Positions 7,885 through 14,284 of a stretch of 17,515 nt of DNA are shown piece after piece; positions within the stretch are counted from its first letter, which is position 1, and the number at the start of each line of letters is the position of its first letter. Origin of the DNA: Nitrospirae bacterium RIFCSPHIGHO2_01_FULL_66_17. GTDB taxonomy: Bacteria > Nitrospirota > Nitrospiria > 2-01-FULL-66-17. The DNA is taken from positions 1-17,515 of the forward strand of contig MHEO01000006.1 of assembly GCA_001803875.1 (NCBI GenBank), written 5' to 3'. A model generated the notes under the pieces. The model searched no databases, was not told the DNA's origin, and saw nothing but the letters and a program-made list of their open reading frames with translations. The position numbers and the translations under genes were made by a program.

Positions 7885-9357
7885 TCAGAACACCTGTTTG
7901 CGCTTGCTCGCGGGAGGAAGATGCAGCCACGCCCGGTATTTGGCCACGGTCCGCCGTGCGATCGCGATCTGCTCGGCGGACAGCCGTTGGACCAGTTGAT
8001 GATCGGTCAGGGGACTCAGGGGGTCCTCGGCCGCCACGAGCTGGCGGATGCGCTCGCGCACGGTCACCGAGGAGAGGTCCTCGCCCACCCCGTTCACCCG
8101 ACCGATGCTGCTGTTGAAAAAGTACTTGAGCTCGAAGATCCCCTGCGGGGTGTGCACGTACTTGTTGGTCGTCACCCGGCTGATGGTCGATTCGTGCATC
8201 GAGATGTCTTCCGCGACCTGCTTGAGAATCAGCGGCTTCAGGAAATTGATCCCCTTGTCGAAGAACTCCTGCTGGAACCGCACGATGCTCTCGGCCACCC
8301 GCACGATCGTGCGATTGCGCTGCTCGATGCTGCGGATGAGCCACAGCGCGGACCGCAGCTTGTCCTCCAGGTAGGTTTTGGTCGCGTCGGGACCCGTCGC
8401 CTTCCCCTTGAGCAGCTTGCGGTAGTACGGGCTGATCCGCAGCCGCGGCATCCCGTCGTCGTTGAGCAGCACCGCGTACTTGCCCTCGATCTTGACCACG
8501 AACACGTCCGGGATCATCGAGAGGTTATCGGTCGATCCGAACGGCCGCCCGGGTTTGGGTTCCAGGTGCTCGATGACCTTGGAGGCCTGGTACACCTCCT
8601 CGGGCGCGACGCTCAGGGCCTTCGCGATCGCCGCGTACCGTTTCTTCTCGAGGTCGGGCAGATGGTGGCCGATGATCGACTCGACCAGCGACCCCTGGAG
8701 CCCGAGCTGGCGCGTCTGGATCAACAGGCACTCGCGGAGGTCGCGGGCGCCGACCCCGACCGGGTCGAACGTCTGGACCATTTTCAGTACCCGCTCGACC
8801 GCCGCGAGCGGGGCGTTCAGCGCGCGGGCGAGCTCGTCGAAGTCGACCCGGAGATAGCCGTCGTCGTCGATGTTGCCGATGATCGCCGCGCCGATCCGCC
8901 GCTCCTCGTCGGTGACGGAGGTCAGCCCCAGTTGCCAGAGCAGGTGGTCCGTCAGGGCCACCGGCTTGGCGAGGGTCTGCTCGAAAGAGGGAAGGTCGTC
9001 GGACGACGAGGCGGTGGCATAATCCGTTTCCCGGCCCGCGCCCGTCTCGTCCTGGTCGAAATAGCTGTCCCAGTTGAACTCGAGCCGGTCGAGCGCCCCG
9101 GGTTCGGCCTCGCCGCTCTCCCCGGCATCCGAGCCCTCCGTCTCGGCCTTCGTCGCCGTCGCGTCCTCGCCCAGCGGGGTCTCGTCTTCGACGGGATCCG
9201 TCGTCGCCTCTTCCTCGAGCACGGGATTTTCGGTCAGTTCCTGGGTCACCGTCTGGCTCAATTCGAGGCGGGAGAGTTGCAACAGGCGGATTGCCTGCTG
9301 CAACTGCGGCGTCATGATGAGCTTTTGCTGGAGGCGAAGTTCGAGGCGGGCTTTCAC
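7885..9357 (-). CDS. rpoN: RNA polymerase sigma-54 factor
   Basis: Sigma-54 directs RNA polymerase to -24/-12 promoters that need an ATP-dependent activator. Region I (KARLELRLQQKLIMTPQLQQ onward, residues 2-50) is followed by an acidic, Asp/Glu-rich region II, the core-binding region (YLRVDFDELARAL through DPVGVGARDLRECLL), a helix-turn-helix near 385-400 (ISMHESTISRVTTNKYV) and the diagnostic RpoN box ARRTVAKYR at 467-475. I place the start at the GTG at 9357, giving 490 residues. It begins exactly at the conserved N-terminus, overlaps the lptB stop as GTGA, and has GGGAG about eight bases upstream. A GTG at 9393 would only add unconserved residues. No activator with an AAA+ domain is in this window. 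Confidence 0.97.
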   Translation of the reverse strand: MKARLELRLQQKLIMTPQLQQAIRLLQLSRLELSQTVTQELTENPVLEEEATTDPVEDETPLGEDATATKAETEGSDAGESGEAEPGALDRLEFNWDSYFDQDETGAGRETDYATASSSDDLPSFEQTLAKPVALTDHLLWQLGLTSVTDEERRIGAAIIGNIDDDGYLRVDFDELARALNAPLAAVERVLKMVQTFDPVGVGARDLRECLLIQTRQLGLQGSLVESIIGHHLPDLEKKRYAAIAKALSVAPEEVYQASKVIEHLEPKPGRPFGSTDNLSMIPDVFVVKIEGKYAVLLNDDGMPRLRISPYYRKLLKGKATGPDATKTYLEDKLRSALWLIRSIEQRNRTIVRVAESIVRFQQEFFDKGINFLKPLILKQVAEDISMHESTISRVTTNKYVHTPQGIFELKYFFNSSIGRVNGVGEDLSSVTVRERIRQLVAAEDPLSPLTDHQLVQRLSAEQIAIARRTVAKYRAWLHLPPASKRKQVF

Positions 9358-10139
9358 GGCGACCGCTCCCGCCCTGCCCCGGCGCCCTGCCACGCGAAGT
9401 GCTCGCCGAGGTACAACGCCTTCACGAGCGGGCTGGTGGCGATCTCCTCCGGCGCGCCCGCCTGCAGAATCGTGCCGTCGTTGATGATGTAGGCGCGCTG
9501 TGTAATCTCGAGCGTCTCCTGGACGTTGTGATCGGTGATCAACACGCCGATGCCGCGCATGCGGAGGTGGACCACGACCTTCTGCACGTCAACCACCGCG
9601 AGGGGGTCGATGCCCGCGAAGGGCTCGTCCAGCAGGATGAACCGCGGCTCGAGCACGAGCGCCCGGGCGATTTCGACCCGGCGGCGCTCGCCGCCGGAGA
9701 GCGTGTACGCCATCTGATCGGCCAGATGGGCGATCCCGAGTTCCTCCAGCAACACGCCGAGCCGCGTGTGGCGCTCCCCGGCCCCGAGGTCGAGCGTCTC
9801 CAGGATCGCCATCACGTTCTCGGCCACGGTCAGCTTTCGGAAGACGGAGGCCTCCTGCGTCAGATAGCTGATCCCGTTTCGGGCTCGCCGGTACATGGGG
9901 AGCGCGGTGATCCGCCGCCCGTCGAGGACGATCTCCCCGCGGTCCGGGGGCGTCAGCCCGACGATCATGTTGAAGATCGTCGTCTTGCCCGCCCCGTTGG
10001 GGCCGAGCAGGCCCACCACCTCGCCGGGACGGATGGACAGGCTCACGCCCTTGACCACCCGGCGTCTGCGGAAGGTCTTCTCCAGCCCCACCGCCTCGAG
10101 GGCGCCCCCGCCGCCGTTCGGCGACGCGTCCGCCGTCAT
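9354..10139 (-). CDS. lptB: LPS export ABC transporter ATP-binding protein
   Basis: LptB is the cytoplasmic ATPase that, with LptF and LptG, pulls lipopolysaccharide from the inner membrane into the Lpt bridge. The 261-residue protein has Walker A GPNGAGKT (46-53), Q-loop Gln95 in SYLTQEASVFRKLTV, a stretch characteristic of LptB, signature LSGGE (147-151), Walker B FILLDEP (168-173) and switch His204 in LITDHNVQETL. The ATG at 10139 overlaps the lptA TGA as ATGA, and the stop overlaps the rpoN GTG, so all three are translationally coupled. An open frame continues upstream to 10646, but it is antiparallel-frame sequence within lptA and not part of this gene. LptF and LptG are not in the window. 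Confidence 0.97.
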   Translation of the reverse strand: MTADASPNGGGGALEAVGLEKTFRRRRVVKGVSLSIRPGEVVGLLGPNGAGKTTIFNMIVGLTPPDRGEIVLDGRRITALPMYRRARNGISYLTQEASVFRKLTVAENVMAILETLDLGAGERHTRLGVLLEELGIAHLADQMAYTLSGGERRRVEIARALVLEPRFILLDEPFAGIDPLAVVDVQKVVVHLRMRGIGVLITDHNVQETLEITQRAYIINDGTILQAGAPEEIATSPLVKALYLGEHFAWQGAGAGRERSP

Positions 10140-10684
10140 GGTCCTCCGCTCGCGGACCCCTCGTCCGGATAAATCACCACGCGGCTCTCCTCCACCACGC
10201 TGCGCTGCTCCTTCAACAGAATCGTGATCCGGGATCCCTGGATTCGATAGCCGTCCTCCCACGTCTCGGGCCGGCCGGTGAGGACGATCGTCTCGTCGGC
10301 GTTGTGGTAGACGGCCTGATCGGCGGTCGCGGTCTTGCCGCCCTGCACGACCTTCACCCGGCCATTCGCCTCGATGCGCTCCACGTTGTCCTCGGCCAAC
10401 ATGGCGCCTCCGGCGCCCGGGAGGGCGGAGAGCGCGTGCCCGGCCGCCTCGTTCGGCGGCGCGGTGAGAATCACCTCCACGCGATCCGCCTGCAGGTCCA
10501 TGTCGCCTTTTTTGACCACGACGTCGCGATCGAAAATGATCCGGTGATCCAGGTTCTTCACGGTCATGCTCCGCGAGCTGATCGCCATCGGTCCCTCGGG
10601 ATGACCGGGCATCGACGGCGCTTCGGCCGCCGCCGCGGAGGCCCACAACAGGCCCATCAGCATCCCTGACACGGCTCGAAACAT
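10136..10684 (-). CDS. lptA: Periplasmic LPS transport protein LptA
   Basis: LptA polymerises in the periplasm into the beta-jellyroll bridge that carries lipopolysaccharide from LptC to LptD. The 182-residue protein has a signal peptide (MFRAVSGMLMGLLWASAAAA, cleavage near residue 20-21). It then has the OstA-like repeats: ISSRSMTVKNLDHRIIFDRD, DMDLQADRVEVIL, VERIEANGRVKVVQGGKTA, ADQAVYHNADETIVLTG, and RITILLKEQRSVVEESRVVI. These are typical of the family. The ATG at 10684 begins the signal peptide and lies two bases after the lptC stop; longer in-frame starts to 10834 would add basic sequence with no signal character. It is coupled to lptB by an ATGA overlap. Confidence 0.93.
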   Translation of the reverse strand: MFRAVSGMLMGLLWASAAAAEAPSMPGHPEGPMAISSRSMTVKNLDHRIIFDRDVVVKKGDMDLQADRVEVILTAPPNEAAGHALSALPGAGGAMLAEDNVERIEANGRVKVVQGGKTATADQAVYHNADETIVLTGRPETWEDGYRIQGSRITILLKEQRSVVEESRVVIYPDEGSASGGP

Positions 10685-10686
10685 GG

Positions 10687-11256
10687 TCAAAACACGTTGG
10701 CGCGGACGCCGCCCAACACGGTGAATTCCTGGGTCGCGGGGCGGACGACCAGGCCCGTCCCGGTCACCTCGATCCGCGGACCGGCGATGGACACGGCTTG
10801 GTCCGACGTGAGTTCTCCCGCCCGACGATTCCACCGCAGGGTCTCGGCGCGGAGGACGTGGCCGCTCGGCAGGCGCACGACCGTCCCGCCCTGCGGCCCC
10901 TCGATCGTCGCGTCCTGAGTGGCCGTGTCGAACGCGCCGGACGTTCCCTCGAACTCGACCCGCGATCCGTCGCGGGTGCGCGCCGCACCCTTCACGTCGT
11001 CCAGCAGGGCTTCATGTCGTTTCTCAAACAGGCGGGCGCGGGACGCCGTGATGTCCCACTCGGTCACCCCGTTGGTGGTGGTGACCAGGCGGAACCCGGT
11101 CAGGACCACATCGCCGTCGGACGCGGCCGGCGCCAGCACGCCGGACACGCCTCGGACGCGGATCTCCGATATCAGGACCGAGCCGAGCGCGGCCAAGCCC
11201 GTGACAATCGCGATCCAGAGTGGAAGGGCTTTCCACGGAATTGAACGGATCACCAT
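10687..11256 (-). CDS. lptC: LPS export protein LptC
   Basis: LptC is the bitopic inner-membrane protein that receives lipopolysaccharide from LptBFG and hands it to LptA. The 189-residue protein has one N-terminal membrane segment (about residues 9-30, ALPLWIAIVTGLAALGSVLI) and a periplasmic beta-rich domain: GDVVLTGFRLVTTTNGVTEWDITASRARLF, LLDDVKGAARTRDGSRVEFEG, and a C-terminal LRAETLRWNRRAGELTSDQAVSI. The ATG at 11256 is chosen because it opens directly into the membrane segment and lies about 40 nt after a good promoter; the ribosome site is weak. It is the first gene of the lptCAB-rpoN-hpf-rapZ operon. The kdsC or kdsD genes that often precede it are absent. Confidence 0.92.
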   Translation of the reverse strand: MVIRSIPWKALPLWIAIVTGLAALGSVLISEIRVRGVSGVLAPAASDGDVVLTGFRLVTTTNGVTEWDITASRARLFEKRHEALLDDVKGAARTRDGSRVEFEGTSGAFDTATQDATIEGPQGGTVVRLPSGHVLRAETLRWNRRAGELTSDQAVSIAGPRIEVTGTGLVVRPATQEFTVLGGVRANVF

Positions 11257-11301
11257 CGGCGCTCTGTACGAAGGAGGAGGGCGCCACCAGCGCCGCCGCA
11301 C

Positions 11302-11330
11302 ACTATAACACACGCCCCTACCCGAGTAAA
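11302..11330 (-). promoter_or_regulatory. Promoter of the lptC-lptA-lptB-rpoN-hpf-rapZ operon
   Basis: On the minus strand there is a -35 box TTTACT (11330-11325), a 17-nt spacer and a -10 box TATAGT (11307-11302). Matches to the sigma-70 consensus are 4/6 and 5/6 with ideal spacing. The predicted start of transcription lies about 40 nt before the lptC ATG. It overlaps the end of the upstream open frame of unknown identity. Confidence 0.65.
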
Positions 11331-11503
11331 CATTCGCCCTCTCCTCCAACCGCGCCGATGTCGCGCGCCACGGGCCGCGCATCGGCCTGCGCCGCGATCT
11401 CGATCACCTTCTCGGCCAGCGTCTTACAGCCGAAGCCGGTGATCCCCGAAACCCGCCAGTGGGCCCCTTCGGCAACCGGCGCGAGATCGCCGTGCGTCTC
11501 CAC
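11318..11503 (-). CDS. Short open frame of unknown identity, possibly a gene fragment
   Basis: I do not recognise this sequence. The frame is open from 11578 to a stop at 11318; the first usable start is a GTG at 11503. The translation reads like real protein: GLIPPTVVVETHGDLAPVAE, then AHWRVSGITGFGCKTLAEKV and IEIAAQADARPVARDI. It has plausible strands and an amphipathic helix, unlike the arginine-rich product of the other minus frame over the same bases. Protein-like sequence starts before the GTG (from about 11542), and a TGA at 11579-11581 closes the frame upstream. It therefore looks like the surviving end of a longer gene that met a frameshift or fusion with the hflX remnant. It could also be a small intact gene. 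Confidence 0.35.
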   Translation of the reverse strand: METHGDLAPVAEGAHWRVSGITGFGCKTLAEKVIEIAAQADARPVARDIGAVGGEGECLLG

Positions 11504-11934
11504 GACGACCGTCGGCGGGATGAGCCCTCGCGCCGCGACCGCGCCTTTCTGTCGGCCTCGCGATCGGGCCGGACGCGGTCATCCGCCGGTGTCCACATCC
11601 TCCGGTCGAGCACAGGCCGTCCCAGGACGGCCTCGAGGTGCGCCCGCTGCGAGGGCGTCAGTACCGCGTCCATGACCACGCCTTCGATCCGTCCGAGGTC
11701 GCACAGCAGGCGCAACTGCTCCGCCTTGCCGCGCCCGATGTACGTCGCGGGATCGGGTGCCGGCCGGCGCTGACACACGCGGTACACCACCGATCGCCCG
11801 CTCGCGGCGAGCCATGCCTCGATCTCGTCGAACGCGTCGTCGATCGTCCAGGGATGCCGGCGCGGGTCCCGCACCGCGACCAGCGCCACCCGTCTCGGCC
11901 ATCCCGAGGGGAAGAAACCGGGCACGCTGTTCAT
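11404..11934 (-). pseudogene. hflX: Truncated GTPase HflX, N-terminal domain only
   Basis: Residues from the ATG at 11934 to about 11602 match the N-terminal domain of the ribosome-associated GTPase HflX. They include DAFDEIEAWLAASGRSVVYR, then the family signature PDPATYIGRGKAEQL (usually HPKYFVGEGKA), GVVMDAVLTPSQRAHLEAVL and PVLDR. In intact HflX the next residues are TxLILDIFAxRARTxEG, followed by a long helical arm and a G domain; none of these is present. The frame instead runs on as arginine- and serine-rich sequence, typical of a non-coding frame, to a stop at 11404. Total length is 176 residues against more than 370 for the family. I infer a decayed or deleted gene. A domain-only protein or a sequence error are the alternatives. 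Confidence 0.65.
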
Positions 11935-12032
11935 GGTACCCGGATCCGCTCGCCCATCGCCGCACACCTCCGCCGAATGGTTGATCCTACGCAACGGCGC
12001 CTTCGGCTGTCAACGCGCCCCAGAGCCATCCC

Positions 12033-12060
12033 CGCCCACAAATTTCCGCCCACAAATTTC
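12033..12060. repeat. Two tandem 14-bp direct repeats next to a promoter
   Basis: The 14-mer CGCCCACAAATTTC occurs twice without a gap (12033-12046 and 12047-12060), both copies identical. The second copy ends one base before the TTGACA -35 box of the following promoter. Position and spacing (14 bp, somewhat over one helical turn) suggest a regulator binding site or an AT-rich upstream element; no known operator was recognised. Confidence 0.85.
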
Positions 12061-12090
12061 TTGACACCTGAAAACCGGATCGGCTATGGT
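12061..12090 (+). promoter_or_regulatory. Strong sigma-70 type promoter
   Basis: A perfect -35 box TTGACA (12061-12066), an 18-nt spacer and a -10 box TATGGT (12085-12090, 4/6) point toward the exported-protein gene at 12189. The predicted leader is about 90 nt. It includes short inverted repeats (GGAATGC at 12125-12131 with GCATTCC at 12164-12170, and the palindrome TTCCGGAA at 12173-12180), which end at the ribosome site. Confidence 0.65.
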
Positions 12091-12188
12091 AGGCCTTCAT
12101 TGAAACTCCCTGCGCAAGCTGCGGGGAATGCGCTCGCAATGCACTTTCGGCGGTCTTTCTACTGCATTCCGGTTCCGGAAGGAGTCCC

Positions 12189-12782
12189 ATGGTGCGGATG
12201 ACGATGCTGGTGTGGGTGCTGGCCGCGATCTGGGCGGGCGGTTTCGCGTGGCCCGCCGTCGGCGCGGCGGAGGAGGCGGCCGCTCCCGCTGCCCCGGTTC
12301 CGGAGCGCGTGTACGCCGCGAAGTTCGACGAGGTGTGGGACGCCGCGCTCACGTTTTTGAAAACCCGTCCCCTCCCCATTCCGGTCGCGAGCGCCGAGAA
12401 GACCGCCGAGAACCCCAAGGACTACCCGAAGGGCGTCATCACCACGCTCCCCCAGCGTTATTTCAAGATCGCGTCGGCGAGCTTCCCACCGCGGCAGCAG
12501 GACTACCGCGACACCTACACGCTCACGCTCATCGGCCTGCCGAAGGGCCCGCCGCCGGCCACGCCTCCCGTGCCGGGCGTTCCCCCGTTGCCGGCCGACA
12601 AGCCGGTTGATCTCACCAAGGTCCAGGTCGAGCGGAAGTTCGAGAAGTACGACAAGAAAGCCAAGGCGTGGGTCGACCTCGACCCCTCGAAGGAAAACGC
12701 CGGGGTCAGCGTCCAGAACCTGTTCGACGGAATTCAACTCCAGCTTACGCCGCCGCCACCGCCACCGCCTCCGGAAGAGTAG
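12189..12782 (+). CDS. Exported protein, possibly BamC-like lipoprotein relative, proline-rich tail
   Basis: No firm family. The 197-residue protein has an N-terminal signal peptide (MLVWVLAAIWAGGFAWPAVG, residues 6-25; no lipobox cysteine) and should be periplasmic or surface-located. The body begins VYAAKFDEVWDAALTFLKTR and continues to GVITTLPQRYFKIAS and RDTYTLTLIG. This pattern recalls proteins in which a short alpha-beta domain is described as BamC- or NlpB-like; that link is weak. A proline-rich linker (about residues 117-139) and a run of eight prolines at the C-terminus are unusual. The ATG at 12189 has AAGGAG four bases upstream; the ATG at 12198 is an alternative. It is the only plus-strand gene, with its own promoter at 12061, and it ends just before a palindromic element shared with the convergent gene. 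Confidence 0.8.
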   Translation: MVRMTMLVWVLAAIWAGGFAWPAVGAAEEAAAPAAPVPERVYAAKFDEVWDAALTFLKTRPLPIPVASAEKTAENPKDYPKGVITTLPQRYFKIASASFPPRQQDYRDTYTLTLIGLPKGPPPATPPVPGVPPLPADKPVDLTKVQVERKFEKYDKKAKAWVDLDPSKENAGVSVQNLFDGIQLQLTPPPPPPPPEE

Positions 12783-12789
12783 CCATCCG

Positions 12790-12947
12790 CTAGCAGGCTG
12801 CTGAAAAAGTCCATCTGCTGCGTTCTCGGTCGTCGGAAATCCTCACGTACGACCCAGTACGCTCCGGTTTCCTCCTTCCTGCGGCCTTGCATCTGGAGCT
12901 TTTTGAGCAGCCCGCGGGCTTTACCGAGTTTTTCAGCACCCTGCTAG
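12790..12947. repeat. Palindromic MITE-like element, variant with two right arms
   Basis: This 158-bp element is bounded by 20-bp inverted repeats starting with CTAG: CTAGCAGGCTGCTGAAAAAG (12790-12809) and the complement of CTAGCAGGGTGCTGAAAAAC (12947-12928), which match at 18 of 20 positions. A second sequence complementary to the left arm lies at 12889-12912 (GCATCTGGAGCTTTTTGAGC and on), so the left arm can pair with either. The core (12843-12866, complement of GGAGCGTACTGGGTCGTACG) is shared with the element at 6235-6390. It fills the space between two convergent genes, 8 nt after one stop and including the TAG of the other. The hairpins, with T-rich arms, could act as a bidirectional terminator. 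Confidence 0.85.
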
Positions 12948-13339
12948 TTCGGCGCCGTGGCGCAACGCCCTGCGATGTAGGACGCGGCGTGGTCCGCTTT
13001 GGTGGGTTCGACCGCGTCCGCCGGCGCCGCGGCGAGGAACCGCCGGTACGCCTCGCACGCGGCGGCGACGTCGCCCAGCTTCTCGAACGCCCAGCCCGTC
13101 ATGAAGATCGGCGTGTACATCAGCGCCTTGCCGCGAATCCCGTAATCGGGGACCATCGCCGCCGCGCGCCGGAACGCGTCGACCGCGTCCTCGAATCGGG
13201 CCTCGGACATGGCGATCATCCCGTCGCGATTGAGCGCGTAGGCCTGCTCGTCGACCGTCGCCGCGAGGCCCTCCCACGCGAACGCAAGCGCGACGGCGGC
13301 GATCGCCCATCGCAGCCTTGGTGAACGGATCCGTGTCAT
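12944..13339 (-). CDS. Small exported TPR-like protein
   Basis: The 131-residue protein has a signal peptide (basic MTRIRSPRLR, then WAIAAVALAFAWEGLAA, cleavage near residue 26). It is followed by helical repeats that resemble tetratricopeptide units: YALNRDGMIAMSEARFEDAV with DAFRRAAAMVPDYG, and MTGWAFEKLGDVAAACEAYR with RFLAAAPADAVE. A short C-terminal helix contains a cysteine that could pair with the one in AAACEAY. It probably mediates protein contacts in the periplasm; no partner can be named. The ATG at 13339 overlaps the stop of the methyltransferase-like gene as ATGA, so the two are coupled. Its TAG stop lies inside the terminal repeat of the palindromic element at 12790-12947. Confidence 0.85.
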   Translation of the reverse strand: MTRIRSPRLRWAIAAVALAFAWEGLAATVDEQAYALNRDGMIAMSEARFEDAVDAFRRAAAMVPDYGIRGKALMYTPIFMTGWAFEKLGDVAAACEAYRRFLAAAPADAVEPTKADHAASYIAGRCATAPN

Positions 13340-14016
13340 CCGCCTGGCCAGTCGGCAACGAACAGCGTGTGCGTGTTGCGCTTCGCGTGCGCGTACGCCT
13401 TGGCGCCGACCGCCGTCGCGTGGAAACCCGCCCGGGTGAGGCGCTTCAAGAACGCGCGGTCAGTCGACGCGGACCAGAAGACCGCGCGTCCTCCCACGCG
13501 CAGCGCGCGGGACAATGCCGTGAGCGCAGGAGCCGCGTAGAGGCGCGCATTGGCCGCAACCACGATCGCGGCCGGGCCGTTGTCGATATCGAACAGGACC
13601 GCGTCGTACTGGCGCACGGTCGCGCGCGCCAGTACGGCCAAGACATCGTCGATCCGGATCTCGACGCGCGGGTCGTCGACCAGGCCGCCGTTGACGGACT
13701 GGAGATACGCGCGGTTCCAGGCCACGACCTCGGGCAGCAGTTCCACCACCTGCACGCTCACGTTGGGGCGCACCAGTTCGAGGACCCGGCGCAGCGTGAA
13801 CCCAAACCCGAGTCCGCCGATCAGCACCCGCTGGTTGTTCCCCGTTCCGAGCTTCTCACAGGCGAGTTCGGCCAGCCGCATCTCCGAGTTCGCCGCAACC
13901 GTACCCATGAGTTCGAGGCCCGCGACGCGCAGGAAGTAGTGGCCGTCCCGCCTGCACAGGGACAGCGTGGACCCGCCGGAGAGGGTGGTCTTGGCCAGCG
14001 TGACGGACGGCTTCAC
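13336..14016 (-). CDS. SAM-dependent methyltransferase / spermidine synthase-like protein
   Basis: The 226-residue protein has the Rossmann core of the spermidine synthase and methyltransferase superfamily. Motif I is VLIGGLGFGFTLRRVLEL (about residues 64-81), then VQVVELLPEVVAWNR with the acidic residue that ends strand 2, VEIRIDDVLAVLA, and the DAVLFDIDNGPAA motif near residues 139-151. The late strand GGRAVFWSAS follows. It lacks the full polyamine-binding N-terminal beta domain and the usual GGGDG loop, so a methyltransferase, or a spermidine synthase-like protein of unknown substrate, is more likely than a true aminopropyltransferase. The start is a GTG at 14016 with no clear ribosome site. 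It overlaps the downstream TPR-like gene by four bases. Upstream lie a GC-rich palindrome and the icd terminator. Confidence 0.8.
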   Translation of the reverse strand: MKPSVTLAKTTLSGGSTLSLCRRDGHYFLRVAGLELMGTVAANSEMRLAELACEKLGTGNNQRVLIGGLGFGFTLRRVLELVRPNVSVQVVELLPEVVAWNRAYLQSVNGGLVDDPRVEIRIDDVLAVLARATVRQYDAVLFDIDNGPAAIVVAANARLYAAPALTALSRALRVGGRAVFWSASTDRAFLKRLTRAGFHATAVGAKAYAHAKRNTHTLFVADWPGG

Positions 14017-14130
14017 GGGCGTAAAGCCTCATCGCGACGGCAGCCGCTGTCACCATCGATTGTCTTCACAGGGCAGATCGGCGAACCCAGAGTGTCCTCT
14101 ATCAAGGGGCTCCTCGGAAAACGCGAAAGG

Positions 14131-14187
14131 CTACCCCCACCCTAGCCCTCCCCCCTTGAGGGGGAGGGAAGGGAGGGGGGTGCATGG
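14131..14187. repeat. GC-rich imperfect palindrome
   Basis: A pyrimidine-rich arm (CTACCCCCACCCTAGCCCTC and on) faces a purine-rich arm (GAGGGGGAGGGAAGGGAGGG and on). The inner stem CCCTCCCCC (14146-14154) and GGGGGAGGG (14160-14168) is perfect over nine pairs with loop CTTGA, and the outer arms pair imperfectly. It resembles short dispersed repeats of the form CCCTAGCCCTC seen in several high-GC genomes; that comparison is from memory. Only one copy is in the window. The rest of the 268-nt gap 14017-14284 holds the terminator at 14201-14239 and nothing else I can name. Confidence 0.6.
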
Positions 14188-14200
14188 AAACTCACGTGAA

Positions 14201-14239
14201 ACAGCCTGAGACAGAATACGCGGTTCCGTCTCAGGCTGT
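14201..14239 (-). terminator. Hairpin terminator after icd
   Basis: A perfect 12-bp stem, ACAGCCTGAGAC (14201-14212) with GTCTCAGGCTGT (14228-14239), encloses a 15-nt loop. On the minus strand it lies about 45 nt after the icd stop and is followed by TTTCACGTG, so the U-run is short. Strong stem and position support a transcription terminator or mRNA-stabilising hairpin for icd. Confidence 0.7.
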
Positions 14240-14284
14240 CATCTCACACTTCGTGAGGTCTATGCAGGTCGTTGATGTGTCCCG

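Noticed and set aside
7378..9492. A 704-codon open frame on the plus strand across hpf, rpoN and the start of lptB
   Set aside because: It is antisense to three clear genes; its translation is rich in His, Arg, Leu and Asp without domain features, as expected of the complement of GC-rich codons.
9354..10646. A 430-residue version of lptB with a long N-terminal extension
   Set aside because: The added part is an out-of-frame reading of lptA, and the ATGA overlap at 10136-10139 marks the true start.
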